Shown: piece after piece, positions 24,701 through 35,384 of the stretch | Layout of the letters: the number at the start of each line of letters is the position of its first letter | How positions within the stretch are numbered: the first letter of the stretch is position 1 | Origin: Oxytricha trifallax | Lineage: Eukaryota; Ciliophora; Spirotrichea; Sporadotrichida; Oxytrichidae | NCBI GenBank assembly: GCA_000711775.1 | Contig: ARYC01000358.1 | Location: 28,934 to 92,933, forward strand | Length of the DNA stretch: 64,000 nt | Reading direction: 5' to 3' | Translations under genes and position numbers: made by a program | The notes under the pieces: generated by a model | Told to the model about the DNA's origin: nothing | The model's input: the letters and a program-made list of their open reading frames with translations, nothing else | The model's database searches: none

Positions 24701-27700
24701 ATATTAGTCATCAGTAATGACTCTCTTCTCTATTTTATCTTCAAGAGTGAGGTAGCTTTCTAGGCAAGAATCTAAGTCAATAATTTTTAATATAGGAATC
24801 TTCATTGCCTCTATTTTAACCATGATTTTATTGATCTCAGAGACTTGAAAATTCTTTACTGCTTTCTCCATTTTTACTTACTTCTAGACTTCAATTCTAA
24901 GAGACTCCACTGGGTTTCTTGATCTTCTCTTTTAGAGGAATTTATTCCCTGTAGGTTCATGAATAATGACAAAACTTTAATTGTGCTTTTTCTTTAAGTG
25001 AACTTTGAGGTCTCTAGCATGAGAATATGGATTCTCACAGAACTCACAGACATTCTTCCCATCTTTCTTTTAATGCTTGAGACATAACCTTGGCAAATCG
25101 TTGTGTATATCTCTCAAGTGTCTCTTATAAGTTGACTTGTAAGGGAAAACTTTATTGCATTCTTTGCATTAATAGTCAACTTTGGCTGGTATTTATTAAT
25201 GCTCTATGGCGGGTTGTTTAACCTCCTCCTCAATTTGCACAGCTTCTATGATAACCTCCTACTTAACTTATATTTAAATCTCAAAGCTAGACTGGTCAAA
25301 GTTGTCATAAGTAGGCTCCCACTGAGTACAAGCGTCTCTGGTCTCTACTTTTCTTGGTTGCTGGAATGATAATTTTGATTGGCTTGATCCAAGTAATGCC
25401 GCTCTTTTTAACAGGTTAGTGCTCATTTTAGTTTGCTGATAAATTTTATTATAATAATGATAAAATATACCTTGATAAACTATAATAGTAGAGTATTAGA
25501 CACTCTGGTAGATTCTTTGCTGAGAGGTAAGAAAATTAACTAACCATAAAAGACTGTAAGTTGACATATTTTATGAGAATTTTATACTTTATAGTAAATT
25601 AAAATACTCCTAATGAAGTTTTGTTTCTCTAGGAGGTCCTCCAAATCAAGTTTGAACTTAATTTGGAGGACCTCCTAAAATAATTAAACATTATTAGGAG
25701 CAATTTAATGGAGATAGATTGGTAAAAATGGAAATCAATCTGTGAAACTTGGAGCAAGTTTTTCAATGCTTCTCCTCATATCTTTTCAAGGTTGACCTCC
25801 AGTAGGTCCTCCCTATTTATTAGTAAGATTTTAATAAACTTAGAATGGATATCCATAATTTTAAATTTCATTAACATTTCTAGAAAGAGGAAGCAAGATG
25901 GAGTCTATGAATGATGCAATGAAGAGAATTTAATCTCAAGATTTAATAGGAAAATTTCGAAGTAAAGAGGACCTCTATAGGTACTTGGTTTAGCAAGGTA
26001 AGTTCTTAAGCAAGATTAATAAATTCATTATAGTTGGATTGTTCTTGGCGACTTAGGAGGGAACAAAAATCTCATTCTTAAAAGCATTGCTTAGCGAAGT
26101 TATAAAAGCATTTAAGTCTAATGAAATAAAGATGATAGAGATACCTAACTACCCTAAAAAATCAGTAACAAATCTCTATGATGATGCTATAAGTGATAAA
26201 GATGATGCTCTCTACCTTCCATCAAAGCTATAATTCTCTAATAAGTTGCCAGAGAAAAACTTCTTCTTTGGTGTCCTTGGAACTCTCAAACCTGAGTACT
26301 TAAATGAAGTAATTTAAGAAGCTCATAAGAAACGCTACAGCATCTCTCCTGAAGAAAAAGAGAAGCAAGGTATTAAAATAAGTGACACCTGGCTGTAGGA
26401 ACTTCAAAAGCATCGTTTCATCTCAAGTAAGCTTAGTCTTCTAACTTTATAAAAAAAACTGGTACTGCTATATATTGATGAAAGAGCGCAGCAAATTAAA
26501 CAGAGAGAGAAAGTCTCAAGTAAAACATGAATTGAGTAAGAGGCTCTTCAAATATTAATAAATGCCAGAAGAGATGAACATAGATGCAGGAGCTTGCACT
26601 AATAGAAGAAACATAGGCCCAAGCAAGCCTTAAGAGGAAGAAAAGAAAGAGAAGCCTAATCTCTTTCTGGGTTAATTTAATATGTGACTAGTTCATTAAT
26701 ATAAATCTAAAACTTATTTATATACACAAAATCTCCCTTCTCTTGCGCATACTTTAGCTTTCTCATCGCTGACTCTCTTAGCAGCACTCTTAATAAAATC
26801 GACTGTATCTATCTTTAAATCATGCATCAGATGGTAGAGCAGCAGCAGTTTCTTGTAGTAAGTCTTGATTTAACTCCAATAGAATTCGATTCCATTAAAC
26901 TGTGGGCTCTAGGGAACGTTACATATAGGTGTTATGTTTAACTCTTCATAACCTTTCTTTGACTCCTTAGTCTTATTAACTGAGAGGTTACCTACAAACA
27001 GGATGATCTCTTAATCATTGTATTTATCTCTGAGTTATTGCAAGAACTTAATATATTATTCGGTCTTTATAGAACGAGGTTGAATAACATAAGTCTCGAG
27101 GCCACTATCTTCACTTATTCCACCAAGAATAGCATGAGTTTTCACCTTAATTTTTTAATCATAAACTTCTATATTACTATACCTCTTGTACAAAGACCTT
27201 GATATTAAGGTATTGAATGTAAATACTGCCTCATCAGCGTGTATGAACTTTATATTATGCTCTTAAGACCTCTGCATTTAATCGAATATATAATTTAAAT
27301 TAGTCTTATAAAATGGAACATTAAAGTCAATCACTCTCTTAATGCGATTGACTGTCTTGTAAGATATTCCGTTCTTTTTATATATGTTAGCTATCGATTA
27401 AGCAGATATGTGAAGCTCAGGAAATTTGCGGTGAAACATCACAGCTCTTTAAGCTAGAGAGAAATGAGCCCGGTATTTAAGAGTCTTATTATTAATTAGA
27501 TATTCAATAAGATTCTGCTAAAATTTTAATGGTCTCTTAGGCTTAGAATTATGATGCCATTTCTTTAAATTCAATGCTAATAGACAGTGAGACCTCACAG
27601 TTGCTGGAAATTTATGGAGTAGCCTTGCTATAAACGTGTAATTAAGGATAGGCTTGAGTTGATCATTATATTCATCACATCCATATCGCAACTTAAACAA

Positions 27701-28242
27701 TAAATCTATATATTCATTGTCATAAACAAACCCAAAACCTCGCATATACTCACTAGAAATACTAATATTTAAACCCTATTAAAACCCTACTAAAGTATGC
27801 CTTAATAGTCTACTTTTATCAATCAAAAACTCAATCAAACTACTGAAAGGGTTTTGGGGTTTTGAATATATCTTGGTTTATCTACCACTGCTTTTAATTG
27901 CAAGGTATTTGTTCCAGTGATGATTAGGTCATTAAAATTCAAAGCAATGTCTAGTTATTTTATTAAATTTAAATTTAGTCAATATAAAATAGTTCAATCT
28001 GAGTTGTAATCATCTCATCCGTATTTGAGTAGGAGGTGCTATCTTAAAAGTTTTTGGGGAGGCCATCATACTTGAGATTTTTCAACAATTCTCTGAAATT
28101 GTTGAGACCTTAAGCATTAGACACTTATAAAAACTTCTACTGCTATATGGTTTATCAAAATTAATGGAAATATTACTGTGTCAGTTGCGAATACACTTGC
28201 AACACCCAAAAGTAAGATGAGAAATCCTTTTTGGTAAAACAT
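21793..28242 (-). CDS. M1 peptidase-like N-terminal module without zinc motif, copy I (split by TBE1)
   Basis: Minus strand. ATG 28240-28242 begins a signal peptide (MFYQKGFLILLLGVASVFA). Then come LTA4-hydrolase-like N-terminal strands (IITGTNTLQLKAVVDKP; VRLTYHTL; CRSLAPLQDTPSV). The catalytic-domain segment at about 21905-22230 keeps PPSYPF and RDWSNTWLN. However, GGMEN reads AAINN, and HExxH reads KGYAS, so zinc ligands and the aminopeptidase motif are gone. The module ends in FVARKVL and ETAKI, with bases AAACTGCAAAGATT that match the start of a C-terminal module elsewhere. TBE1 interrupts it inside coding sequence. A roughly 0.9-kb AT-rich IES occupies about 22560-23455. It would be a secreted or vacuolar pseudoenzyme if expressed. 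Confidence 0.6.
24021..25426 (-). pseudogene. TBE1 zinc finger/kinase (57 kDa type) gene, broken
   Basis: ATG 25424-25426. Two C2H2-like fingers are visible: CKECNKVFPYKSTYKRHLRD, then CEFCENPYSHARDLKVHLKK (about 24960-25170). A kinase-like domain follows, with HRDLKPENIMMN and IIDFNRA (about 24370-24470), where the usual DFG is DFN. Between them the frame breaks: TGA follows QLASFT near 24590, and about 20 residues present in TBE4 are missing. A second shift precedes the last segment, which ends LMFV with TGA 24021-24023. The product would be truncated before the kinase. TBE4 (62907 onwards) has an open version. In TBEs this protein is of unknown function. Confidence 0.75.
25631..25676. repeat. 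Perfect 16-bp stem hairpin in TBE1
   Basis: AGGAGGTCCTCCAAAT (25631-25646) and its exact complement (25661-25676) around a 14-nt loop. Each arm itself contains the palindrome GGAGGTCCTCC. It lies between the divergent kinase and 22 kDa genes of TBE1 and is not seen at the same place in TBE2. Confidence 0.8.
25898..26687 (+). CDS. TBE1 22 kDa-type protein, one-base frameshift near the 3' end
   Basis: ATG 25898-25900, read with TAA/TAG as Gln. Recognisable blocks are TKISFLKALL, NFFFGVLGTLKPEYLNEV and HKKRYSISPEEK, shared with the degraded TBE2 copy at 37657. Near 26520 the frame meets TGA; shifting by one base continues to MPEEMNIDAGACTNRR and LFLGQFNM, ending at TGA 26685-26687. A single-base indel in this copy is likely. 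It ends five bases from the transposase stop codon on the other strand. Function of this TBE protein is unknown; it has no transmembrane or catalytic motif that I can see. Confidence 0.7.
26693..27745 (-). CDS. TBE1 42 kDa DDE transposase, second catalytic Asp changed
   Basis: ATG 27743-27745 to TGA 26693-26695, 350 codons, fully open with TAA/TAG as Gln. The N-terminus has helix-turn-helix-like segments (YTFIARLLHKFPATVRSH). The DDE core follows: FIHADEAVFTFNT (first Asp), FVGNLSVNKTKE (second position, normally D as in FVDNLSV) and PQFNGIEFYWSQIK (final Glu). TBE2 has FVDNLSV at the same place, so a GAT to GGT change here removes the second Asp. TBE transposases belong to the IS630/Tc1/mariner superfamily and are implicated in developmental DNA elimination. 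This copy encodes a full-length but probably inactive enzyme. Confidence 0.85.
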
Positions 28243-28339
28243 ATTTAATTATTTAATATGATTAATATATAAAAGAATCATGAGCTTAAATGCCTATAAA
28301 TTATGTTATTAAGAAATCTGATCTAATTAAATTATATAT

Positions 28340-29089
28340 TAATGAAATACATTTGAAATGGGAAAATTGAAAAATAAAAAAGAGATGTTTTTTTTAATTA
28401 TATATAACAGCCAGCAATTTGGAGTGTTCTTAATTCTAATTTGAAAACATTAAATCAAACAGTAATCTGTATTAAATTAAAAATCATTGATTAAAATCAT
28501 ATATTATGGTCAAGTGCTCTGGCAGAGGTTTTTTGGTTGTCTGCACCGGAGCTAGAGATCCAATTACTAACGCTGTTTCATAAACTGGTACTCCACCCAC
28601 TAAAGATATAGTTGGAAGCTATATCTTTGTGTGAGCTGTTACTGATGTCTATCTTCCAGATATTAGTTAATTAGTTTTTAGCATTGATATTAATTCTGGA
28701 AATACGAAATCAATCCAGTTAGATATCTTCCAAATATTAACTTCTACTAATTCATAATGAACATCATTGAAAATTTTTACTTGTGACCTTTTTATTTGTG
28801 ACAAGAGACATTGAAAAAGTTTCATTAGTATGAACTGAGTCATACACCCGGCCAGACACTACACCGCTAGACCACCTGAGAACCAAAAACTTCTGCCAGA
28901 ACACTAGACCACTAATATATATTAATATATGATTTTAATCAATAATTTTTAATTTGAAACAGATTACTGTTTGATTTAATGTTTTCAAATTAGAATTAAT
29001 AACACTCCTAATCACTGGCTGTTATATAAAATATAAAAAAACATCTCCTTTTAATTTTTGAATTTTCCCATTTAAAATGTATTTCAATA
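28340..29089. mobile_element. Foldback element FB2 (750 bp)
   Basis: Tips TAATGAAATACATTTGAAAT and its inverted copy (ending ATTTCAATA at 29089), arms roughly 190-220 bp. ATAT is duplicated at 28336-28339 and 29090-29093. The paralogous sequence at 46091-46110 shows a single ATAT with no insert. The centre (about 28550-28840) is less AT-rich and has a broken reading frame (ARDPITNAV, then DVYLPDIS) of unknown origin. No transposase. Confidence 0.85.
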
Positions 29090-29429
29090 ATATCTAGTAA
29101 CTATTTAATAGAATCTGTTAAAACTACTTTACAATTTATTCTTATTTTATTTAACTGGCAGCTTTTAATTGATTTTTCCAGATAATCAAAAAAATAAGCA
29201 TTTTTTAAATGACAAAAATCTTAATCCAATATTTGATATCTAAAGAAATCAAAAACAATTTTAATTGTGAAAAATAAAAATGATTATTAAGATGTAGTTA
29301 TAATTTTGTGAACTGGAACATATATTTGCGAGTTTGTTATAAATTTATTAACAGTTTAACTAAATCTTTCTTAATTAGTTTAGTTGTGAATTTTGCTGCA
29401 AAAGTAAACTGTTAACGCATAATTTATGA

Positions 29430-29700
29430 AAGTTTTAATAAATTCTATGATTAAATATTAGTAATTTAATTGAGAATTTCCAAAGCTTGTTGCTAATTTA
29501 TGATAGTATGCATTTAAAATTACATTTTGAGAACGATATGGATAAAATTATTATAATGATAGACTATTCTAAATTACACATAAATTGCAAAACTCCTTCA
29601 TAAATTTCCAACTGTTATTAGGTCTCATTGTCTATTATCATTAAATTTGAAAAGATAACAATATAATTCTAAGAATTATATTTTCTATTTCTTCAATGAC
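29430..29700 (+). pseudogene. TBE transposase N-terminal relic
   Basis: A decayed plus-strand stretch aligns by eye with the transposase start of TBE1 and with the better-kept relic at 46480-46740: ATATTAGTAATTTAA-like leader, then ENDMD and a tail resembling KFPTVIRSHCLLS. It has no open frame. It occurs at the same relative position in the two duplicated M1 blocks, so it predates the duplication. The flanks 29090-29430 and 29700-29845 are AT-rich with nothing recognisable. Confidence 0.5.
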
Positions 29701-29845
29701 AAAGCTCTTAAAATATTAAGCTCGTTTCACCCTCGATTAGGCATTTGTGATGTTTGTTTCATTAAAATAAGAACTCAGCTTCAAATATTATTAATGTTTT
29801 TAATTTATTTAATTTAATCATAAAATTATTTTAAGACATATTTAA

Positions 29846-30257
29846 TATTGTAGGAATACATTTGAAATGAGAAATAAATCTTAATTTAATTATTAATAAT
29901 TCAAATTAGTGGCATTTAGCTTTGTAGAAACTTAGATAATATGGTTATTGTTCATTAGTAATTTAAAATAAATGGATTTAACTTTTGACGATACTACTCT
30001 ATCTCGTCAGAGAAGCGACTTAGCTTTACTTCAATTTTTCCATAAAAATCTACTAAAAATGTTACCAAAATTTGAAATCAAATTAAGTCGCTTCTTGACG
30101 AGATAGAGTAGTACAGTGAATGTTAAAATCTAGTGATTTTAATTCTCTATAAAAAATAACATATTGTCTAAGTGTCGACAAATTTAACGGCAACTAGTTT
30201 TAATTATTAATAATTAAATTATAATTTATTTCTCATTTCAAATGTATTTTTATAATA
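29846..30257. mobile_element. Foldback element FB3 (412 bp)
   Basis: Tips TATTGTAGGAATACATTTGA and inverted copy at 30238-30257. The arms contain CTCTATCTCGTCA/GACGAGATAGAG and a short loop near 30030-30065. Same family as FB1 by tips and inner block. The block-II equivalent around 47015-47035 appears to lack it. Confidence 0.75.
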
Positions 30258-30619
30258 TTTATTATAAATATTAGCAAATATTTTTTGAAATCTTTAAAGT
30301 ATTATAAATATCGTACATATAGTATAATATTAATGAAACAATTATTTATATAAAATAGTAATTAATATTAATTAAACTTAATCATTGAAGTTGTAAATTT
30401 TTTTAATTATTTTTTAATTTAATATTCTATAAAAAATGCAATTTAATGTTTAAATTACACATTAAAAGTTAGAGACTAATTAAATCTGGAACAAAAGATT
30501 TTTTAATTTAGCATAAATTATTGTTGAGGAGTTTTTGTTACGAGAGCATATAATATTGAATTTTGAATTTTATAAACATAGAATCTAAGAGTAAAAATGT
30601 GGAAATATGAATTTATTTA
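30258..30619. other. AT-rich spacer
   Basis: Very AT-rich, no coding frame, RNA gene or repeat recognised. It parallels the AT-rich DNA at 47035-47400 that precedes the intact C-terminal M1 module. Confidence 0.5.
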
Positions 30620-31200
30620 ATTCATAAATGAAATATTTGCTTACTTGTATGTTTTTAATAATAATATGACTCTTCTAGAAGCTAAAGCCATACTAGTTCT
30701 GTTTAAGAATTTCTCTTCTTCTGCATCAACAAACGAGATAAAATCTTTTTCAAACCAGCAATTGCGATTTGGTGATAGAAGAGTTTGATTTCAGAGAATT
30801 ATTTTAAGGCGAATAATCTTCTTCCATATCATGCCACTTGATGATTTATTGGTTGATGAACTTCTTCTACATTGATAGGATATAGTAATGTGCAACTGGA
30901 TTTGTTATCTTCTTCATTATCTATAGCAAATATTAATGTTAACTTATATCAACCTTCTTTTATCGATATTAGGATTCTTATTCCAAGCAAAGCCGTTGTC
31001 TGTATCATTAATAGCTAAAATGTTGTAGTTTTGCTAGTTTTTTCTAAATATAAATCTGTTAAAAAAAAATTTACTTTAAGATTTTGATTAGTTTCCAAAA
31101 GGTAAAAATCATTCTAAAAAGAGTTGTCGGCTCCTTGAAATGTTATTTAGTCATCTGCAAGTTTTTCGAAAGTTTTAGCTTATAAAATTTCCAGATTGAT
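30620..31200 (-). pseudogene. Decayed M1 peptidase C-terminal module
   Basis: Minus-strand remnant of the LTA4-hydrolase-like C-terminal domain, recognisable from match to 47418-48380 (stretch around AEEEKFLNRT at 30690-30730, FEFNIQFF-type text, YITFQGADNSF near 31120). Frames are broken many times. It is cut off at 31200 by the start of TBE3. Confidence 0.65.
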
Positions 31201-31202
31201 AT

Positions 31203-32500
31203 TAAAAAACCCAAACTCCTTCAGTATTTTGATTGAAATTTTTATTTATAAAAATAGACTACTAAAGCATTCTATTAAGTTTTTTAGGGTTTATGTAAGG
31301 GTTTAATGTTTAAATATTAGTAATTTTAGAGTGATTATACGAGTTTGGGGTCAATTTATGACAGTGAGTATATAGATTCATTGTTTAAGTTATGTCATGG
31401 ATGTAATTAGTTTAGTATGTTTCTTCAAACTATTTTAAATTACAAATCTATAGCACTACTGTTCCAAAAATATCCCTATACTGTGAGCTCTTCTTACTGC
31501 TTGTTAGCATTGGATTTAAAGTAATAGCATTTTAATTCTAAGCCTTAGAGACCTTTAAATAGTAGTATAATATTGACTATCATATTAATGATAAGACACT
31601 TAAATATTTAGCTCATTTTTCCCTTGCTATGAGAGCAGTGACGCTTCGTCGCCAATTTCTTGAGCTTTACATATATCCCGTTCCCATTACATTACCTATT
31701 GTGGTGAAATGTTAGCATGAGCAAGATGCCCGAACTATTCTCCTCAATAAAAGGGAAATCAATCACCCTGGGGAAGAGGTTGACTGATCGCAACGAAAGT
31801 AATAAAGGATGAAGTAAAAATCTAAATTATAATATCTTTTATAATCCATAGCAAATATATATAAAAAGAATTGAATATCTTTTAAGACAATTAATCGTAT
31901 TAAGAGAGTGATTGACTTTAATTTTCATTTATAAAACTAATTTAGATTATATTTTCGATTTAATGTAGAGAGCTAGGTGCATATGATAAAGTTCATACAG
32001 GCTGATGAAGCTGTATTCACATTCAATACTTTTATATCACGGTCTTGGTGTAAGTAGCTGAGCAACATAGTAGTTTATGATTAAAAAATTAAGGTTCAAA
32101 CTTATTCTATTCTTGGTGGGATAAGCGAAGATAATGGCCTAGAGACCTATGTTATTCACCCTAACTTAATTAAGATTGACCAATTCATTAATTTCTTGCA
32201 ACAATTCAAACATAAGTAGGCTCACCTAATAAATCATATTGTTTGTTAATAATATGTCAGCTCATAATACAAAAGACTAAAGAAGAGAATATGAAAGTCT
32301 AAACATAACACCTGTATTTAACGTACCTTACAGCCATCAATTCAATTGAATTGAGTTACATTGGGCATTATAAAAGATTGCTACTCTACGACCTAATACA
32401 TGACTTGAAGATTGATAATGTAGATTATATAAAGAGTGTTGCCAAGAGAGGTAGCTTTGAATTGCTTAAGTTTAAGCCAGAGAAGTATATTTAATGTATT
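31203..32500 (+). pseudogene. TBE3: truncated TBE with one end and a decayed transposase
   Basis: A degenerate TBE end (AACCCAAACTCCTTCAGTAT, then TTTTTGATTG-like TIR text and GGGTTTATGTAAGGG) leads into transposase sequence on the plus strand. Visible pieces are YIDSLFKL, NRIKRVIDFN, FIQADEAVFTFNTFIS and ILGGISEDNGLETYVI. Several TGA codons and indels follow, and the Glu region is barely legible (about 32320-32500). No kinase, 22 kDa gene or right end was found, so this is a 1.3-kb remnant. Confidence 0.75.
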
Positions 32501-33801
32501 AATAAGTTTTCAATTAAAATGTATTATTAATTTCACAAATTAAATTATAAAAAAAAGAGTTTTATTTATCTTTCTTTCGCCTCTAAAGACTTGCTTGAGC
32601 CAATAATCAGTTCCTCTTCCAGTTAAAATTATCTTTCTGTTTTTTTTTCTCATCTCATCGAAATTATTGAAATCATTCATACTTGGTATTTGTTTTACAA
32701 TTCGATCTTGAGTTAGGGACACATCCTTCAAAATATAGGTACAATTAATAATATTAAAGCAAAATTTTTATGTTAGATACGCATAGTAGAAATAAAGCAT
32801 AGATTTAAAATAAATAAATTAATTAATTTTTAAGCATACTAAGCCTAAAGTGCCAATTGATAAAATTATTGATAAAATTAAATTCAGAAATTAGCAATGA
32901 ATTCAAGAATACAATTACAATGTTAATGTCCGAAGCAAAAGAAAATTCACTTTCAAAAATAGTGACGAAGATTAATGCGTTGAAAGTAAAATGAAATAGA
33001 TATAGAATGAGCAAAATAAATTAGAAAATTAATTAACAAACTTAAATAAAAAAACACTCAAACTTGGATGTTTGAAAATATAGCCAGAATTTATACAACT
33101 TTTAGCTACTTTAATTAAACATAGATTAATTACTAGAAAATGTAAGGCCCAGTAAAGCAAAAAATTCTTGTCATTGCAAGAATAGCAGACATTTGAAAAA
33201 TGTGATAACTACAAAAATCAATAATCAAGAAGTTAGTTAAACTCCTTGAAATGTTTACCTTTCTAATTTGATCAATGAACTTATAGTTAAATACATTAAT
33301 TTAGAACTTAAGAAATAAAGCCCAAAAAATGATTATTATATTGATTTAATCTACATAAAAAAAGAAACTACGAACGTATTTGAGGTATCTATTTTAATTT
33401 AATTACTTAGTTCTAAAAGAAATTTTATTGATTATACTTATCTGAACAATAAAGCACAAGAACTGATGCAATAATTACAAAAATAAGAAACGGATATGAA
33501 ATATAAGAATATGAAACAAACAATTCAAGGAAAAATGATAAGTTCACAAAACTTTTGGAAAAATATAACGAGTCAAAGAAAAATATGCTTAAATCCTCTC
33601 ATATAAGTGAAAGTAAAAAAGATGGATTTAATTTCTAACTATCTTTATTCTGGTTGAGAGATAGTTATTGAAATTCAAATTGATTATTGAAATAGATCGA
33701 GTGATGAGATTTTAATGAAATTAAGATTGAATTTCTAAATGTTTTGTTATTGATTTATAAGTTTGCACCTCTGTACATTAAGTGACGAGGGACTATAAAA
33801 T
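32501..33801. other. Unassigned stretch with possible decayed coding pieces
   Basis: On the minus strand, 32540-32735 reads DVSLTQDRIVKQIPSMNDF and TGRGTDYWLKQVFRGER, which looks coding but matches no family I know. On the plus strand, 32830-33650 is Lys/Asn-rich with short open pieces (for example a run ending SQTP) broken by TGA. I cannot support a gene model; it may be MDS fragments of genes assembled elsewhere. Confidence 0.3.
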
Positions 33802-34725
33802 TCATTCTAAGAGGTCTTCTTATTCAGCACCAATAGAAGAAATAATCATCTTCTTCAAGTCAGCAACAACTGAAGGATGATAGAAATTTTTGAACTCTGA
33901 GAACCATTTGAAAGCAAGATCTTTTCTGCCAGATCTAACCAATTATTAATAGATTGGATAGATGTAATCCATTCTACCGTTTTATGAAACAAATTTGTGA
34001 GCAATAGATTTGCTATCACCGTAGGCTTCTTCATAGCCCATAGAAATTTAAAAATTAAAATTTATTTCATAATTTAATTGCAAGTGGTAACCATCTCATC
34101 ATGATCTCAGGATTACTGCCCAATAGAGAGACCTTGTCAAAATCAATAAGAGCCATGATATTGTAGTTAAGTTCATTTTGTCTAGTAATAAGTCTGTTCA
34201 AGAAAATGACCATGTTTTGAAAGTCAAGATCTTTGAGAGAATGGTCCTTTGGATGGCCAGTTCCTTGCAATGCTATGTAGTCATCAGCAAGTTTCTCAGA
34301 AATTTTAGTTTAATCAGTGCTGAAACTGATGTTCCATTCAGGTGGGTTTTAACCTCCTTGTTTGATCCAAGCTTCCCAATTAATAGCATTCAATACTTTA
34401 TCAATGCTCTCTTAGTTGTCTTTGAAGAGAGTGTTAGTTACCCAGTCAATGAAGTGAGCTTTCATTTCATTATAAGATATGCTTTAATAAAGGAATTTAG
34501 TGAAATACAGTCTCATCCATACTTGGAAATTTGTTTCACCAACTAAGCTTTCTAAATATGTAAGGAATTGGAATCCTTTCTCAGAAGAAACCTATGAGAA
34601 AGAGTACTGAGGTAATTTTCCAGTAATTACGGGGTATAAACTTGAAAAGGTTGAGTCAGCTCCATATTTCTTGATATCAGCCTGAAGATTTTAGTCACCT
34701 ATATATGATTCAATAATTGCAGTTT
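33802..34725 (-). CDS. M1 peptidase C-terminal module, copy II
   Basis: Minus strand, ends TGA 33802-33804. Reads EKGFQFLTYLESLVG, HFIDWVTNTLFKDNQESID, NRLITRQNELNYNIMALI and GRKDLAFKWFSEFKNFYHP, the all-helical C-terminal domain of LTA4-hydrolase-like M1 enzymes. One interruption near 34045-34080 (before MGYEEAYGDS) mirrors the 31-nt IES at 47704. It begins at AAACTGCAATTATTGAA, the position where the other copies have AAACTGCAAAGATTGAG. The matching N-terminal module (copy II) is 9 kb away at 43690, with a kinesin pseudogene between. It is well preserved, so it may still be an MDS. Confidence 0.65.
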
Positions 34726-35384
34726 TAAAAAAATAGTTTGAAAATTTTGAAATGCTTGTATAAAAAACAATTGTTTTATAAAATTAATTGATAAGAGATA
34801 TAGAAACTGTAATAAATCAGATTTGAAAAGGTATTATTTATAATTAAGTATATTCTTTTAAAACACCCAAAAATGACGAGTGTAAAAGTCGCAGTTAGAG
34901 TAAGACCTTTCAATTAAAGAGAGAGGAACATTTAATCAGAGTGCATCATCAAGATGGATGGCAAAACCACAACTATAAGAAACCCACTAACCAATATTAC
35001 TTCGATTTCAATACTTTACTTTGGAAATTGGAGAAATAAATGAATTCGCATTCGATTACAGTTATTGGTCATACGATGGATTAAATGAAGAGGCTAATGG
35101 ATACATGAAACCTCAGCCTGGATCTAATAATACCGATCAAGATATGGTGTTTTAGGATCTTGTAAGTGTTTATAATAACCCATAATATTGCAAATTCCTT
35201 TAATATTAACTAAAGCAGTTGAAAGACTATAAAATTACAATATCTAATCTATTCAAAACCCCATAATAGGGTTTATAAGTGCTTTGATTTGTAGGGTATA
35301 GTTGGGGTCTTATTGGGGTTAGTAGAGAAAACGCAGGTTTTTTGTTAATTTAATGAATATTTAATGATTATTAGTGTACTTAAC

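Larger units (their letters stand above)
23862..27864. mobile_element. Telomere-bearing element TBE1, full length (4003 bp)
   Basis: Ends are CAAAACCCCAAACCCTTTCA at the left and the inverted GGGTTTTGGGGTTTTG at the right, with inverted repeats of at least 78 bp. AAT is duplicated at 23859-23861 and 27865-27867 (the ANT target known for TBEs). It carries the three TBE genes: zinc finger/kinase (minus), 22 kDa protein (plus) and 42 kDa transposase (minus). The paralogous sequence at 45601-45640 is identical in context but lacks the element, with a single AAT. The insertion is inside M1 coding sequence, so precise excision would restore the frame. Confidence 0.95.

Noticed and set aside
28830..28886. 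tRNA-like A-box text (TGGTCTAGCGG) on the minus strand inside FB2
   Set aside because: No T-arm or B-box follows, and the cloverleaf cannot be completed. Treated as chance or a very old remnant.
34067..34546. Plus-strand open frame of about 120 codons
   Set aside because: It is the complement of the M1 C-terminal module, which has clear protein similarity on the minus strand.
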